Shown in pieces: positions 22,700 through 23,321 of a DNA stretch of 23,321 bases. Both the position numbers and the translations under genes were made by a program. Each line of letters starts with the position of its first letter. The stretch's first letter is position 1. The DNA comes from a virus, in IMG/VR virus record IMGVR_UViG_3300029319_000432, positions 1-23,321 of that record; one strand, given 5' to 3'. The notes beneath the pieces were generated by a model. It worked only from the letters and a program-made list of their open reading frames with translations. It did no database searches and was not told where the DNA came from.

Positions 22700-23320
22700 T
22701 CACGAATCTATTTGATTCGCAACTATATAGCGATCATAATTGAAACTAACAGTTACTTTCAATAAGTCTGCTGCTCCATATGTCACTGGCATGGGTGATA
22801 TTGCTTTTGGAAAAGTATTAATGAATTGATATCTCAATTTCCTTTTCATATTCTTTTCAAACTTCGTGATAAACATAGTATCACACTTATAAGAATCAGG
22901 ATATCTCATTCTTCGATAGAATGGTTTTTGAAAATCAGCAACTTCTCTTTCTGCACCACTAGAAATATAGTCCATCCAACCCTCAAAGATATTCAATAGT
23001 GTATAATCTTCATCCACATAAAATGTAAAGTCAATATCTGTATATAACCTTGTATGAGCAAACTCTTGCGGTACACCCATAAAATTATCCTTTACTTCTG
23101 CTGTCGCATATGCGGTTGCAGGTAGTGATGCATCATTACAAAGAATTCCAGCCTCTCGACTGATAAAGTCTTGTGCATTATCAATTCTTTTATCATATCT
23201 AAGATAATTTATGACAGCACCATTGATGCCAGCAAAATGTACTTGATATTGATTATTCAGCGATAAACTACCAAATTTGACTTTGGCATCGGTCATCGTG
23301 ATTTTTTGTACAAAACTCAC
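22700..23320 (-). CDS. Tail tube family protein (gp19/gp54-like), 5' end uncertain
   Basis: The visible 206 residues match the gp19 tail-tube fold by pattern: an opening strand pair with 'NQYQVHFAG', 'CNDASLPATAYATAEV' (about 60-75), 'TDIDFTFYVDEDYTLLNIFEGW' (93-114), 'MFITKFEKN' and a final beta-strand set with 'LKVTVSFNYDRY'. T4 has three proteins with this fold: gp19 (tube), gp54 (tube initiator) and gp48 (tube cap). Next to gp26, a gp54-like initiator is more likely than the major tube protein, but this is uncertain. The first codon in the window is GTG at 23320 and an ATG follows at residue 9. The frame is open to the window edge, so the gene may extend further. Confidence 0.65.
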   Translation of the reverse strand: MSFVQKITMTDAKVKFGSLSLNNQYQVHFAGINGAVINYLRYDKRIDNAQDFISREAGILCNDASLPATAYATAEVKDNFMGVPQEFAHTRLYTDIDFTFYVDEDYTLLNIFEGWMDYISSGAEREVADFQKPFYRRMRYPDSYKCDTMFITKFEKNMKRKLRYQFINTFPKAISPMPVTYGAADLLKVTVSFNYDRYIVANQIDS

Positions 23321-23321
23321 G

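Overview
This window is a virion-structure block from a marine T4-like myovirus, most like the phages of Synechococcus, Prochlorococcus and Pelagibacter. The evidence is A+T-rich DNA, tightly packed genes all on the minus strand, T4-type baseplate-hub proteins (gp26, gp51, gp27 and gp5-like), large tail fibres built from VTGxxTF and GIGTTxP modules, and three 2-oxoglutarate/Fe(II) oxygenase genes, which are common in marine T4-like phages. The host cannot be fixed from sequence alone. Transcription runs from 23321 towards 1.

Right third (about 14.5-23.3 kb): tail tube and baseplate hub. In transcription order: a gp19-family tube protein (cut by the window edge), the gp26 hub chaperone, a 58-residue gp51-like ORF, a tape-measure candidate (511 aa), a second tape-measure-like protein (330 aa), a gp27-like hub protein, a gp5-like OB-fold protein without a lysozyme domain, a 703-aa structural protein, and a small beta-helical protein resembling the tip of the gp5 spike. 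Most junctions are TAATG or TGATG one-base overlaps, so translation is probably coupled.

Middle (about 4.6-14.5 kb): host-recognition apparatus. It holds a collar-domain short fibre (gp12-like), a 2OG oxygenase, a tail-fibre assembly chaperone, two small ORFs (one with a leader resembling a T4 capsid-targeting sequence), a 1928-aa fibre with a C-terminal S74 self-cleaving chaperone, and a glycine-rich adhesin candidate.

Left (1-4.6 kb): two more 2OG oxygenases around three small unknown genes, then a 736-aa fibre with an embedded cupredoxin-like domain. A strong intrinsic terminator closes the block, and beyond it are the first 12 codons of what looks like a helicase gene.

Most notable observations: (1) a complete -1 frameshift signal at the gp26/gp51 junction (U UUU UUC plus a hairpin) that would fuse gp51 to gp26, as in the lambda G/GT tail chaperones; (2) a set of type-1 copper ligands (His, Cys, His, Met) inside a tail fibre; (3) the T4 gp5 spike apparently divided among separate genes; (4) late-promoter motifs built over the stop codons of upstream genes; and (5) a sigma70-like promoter inside the late block.
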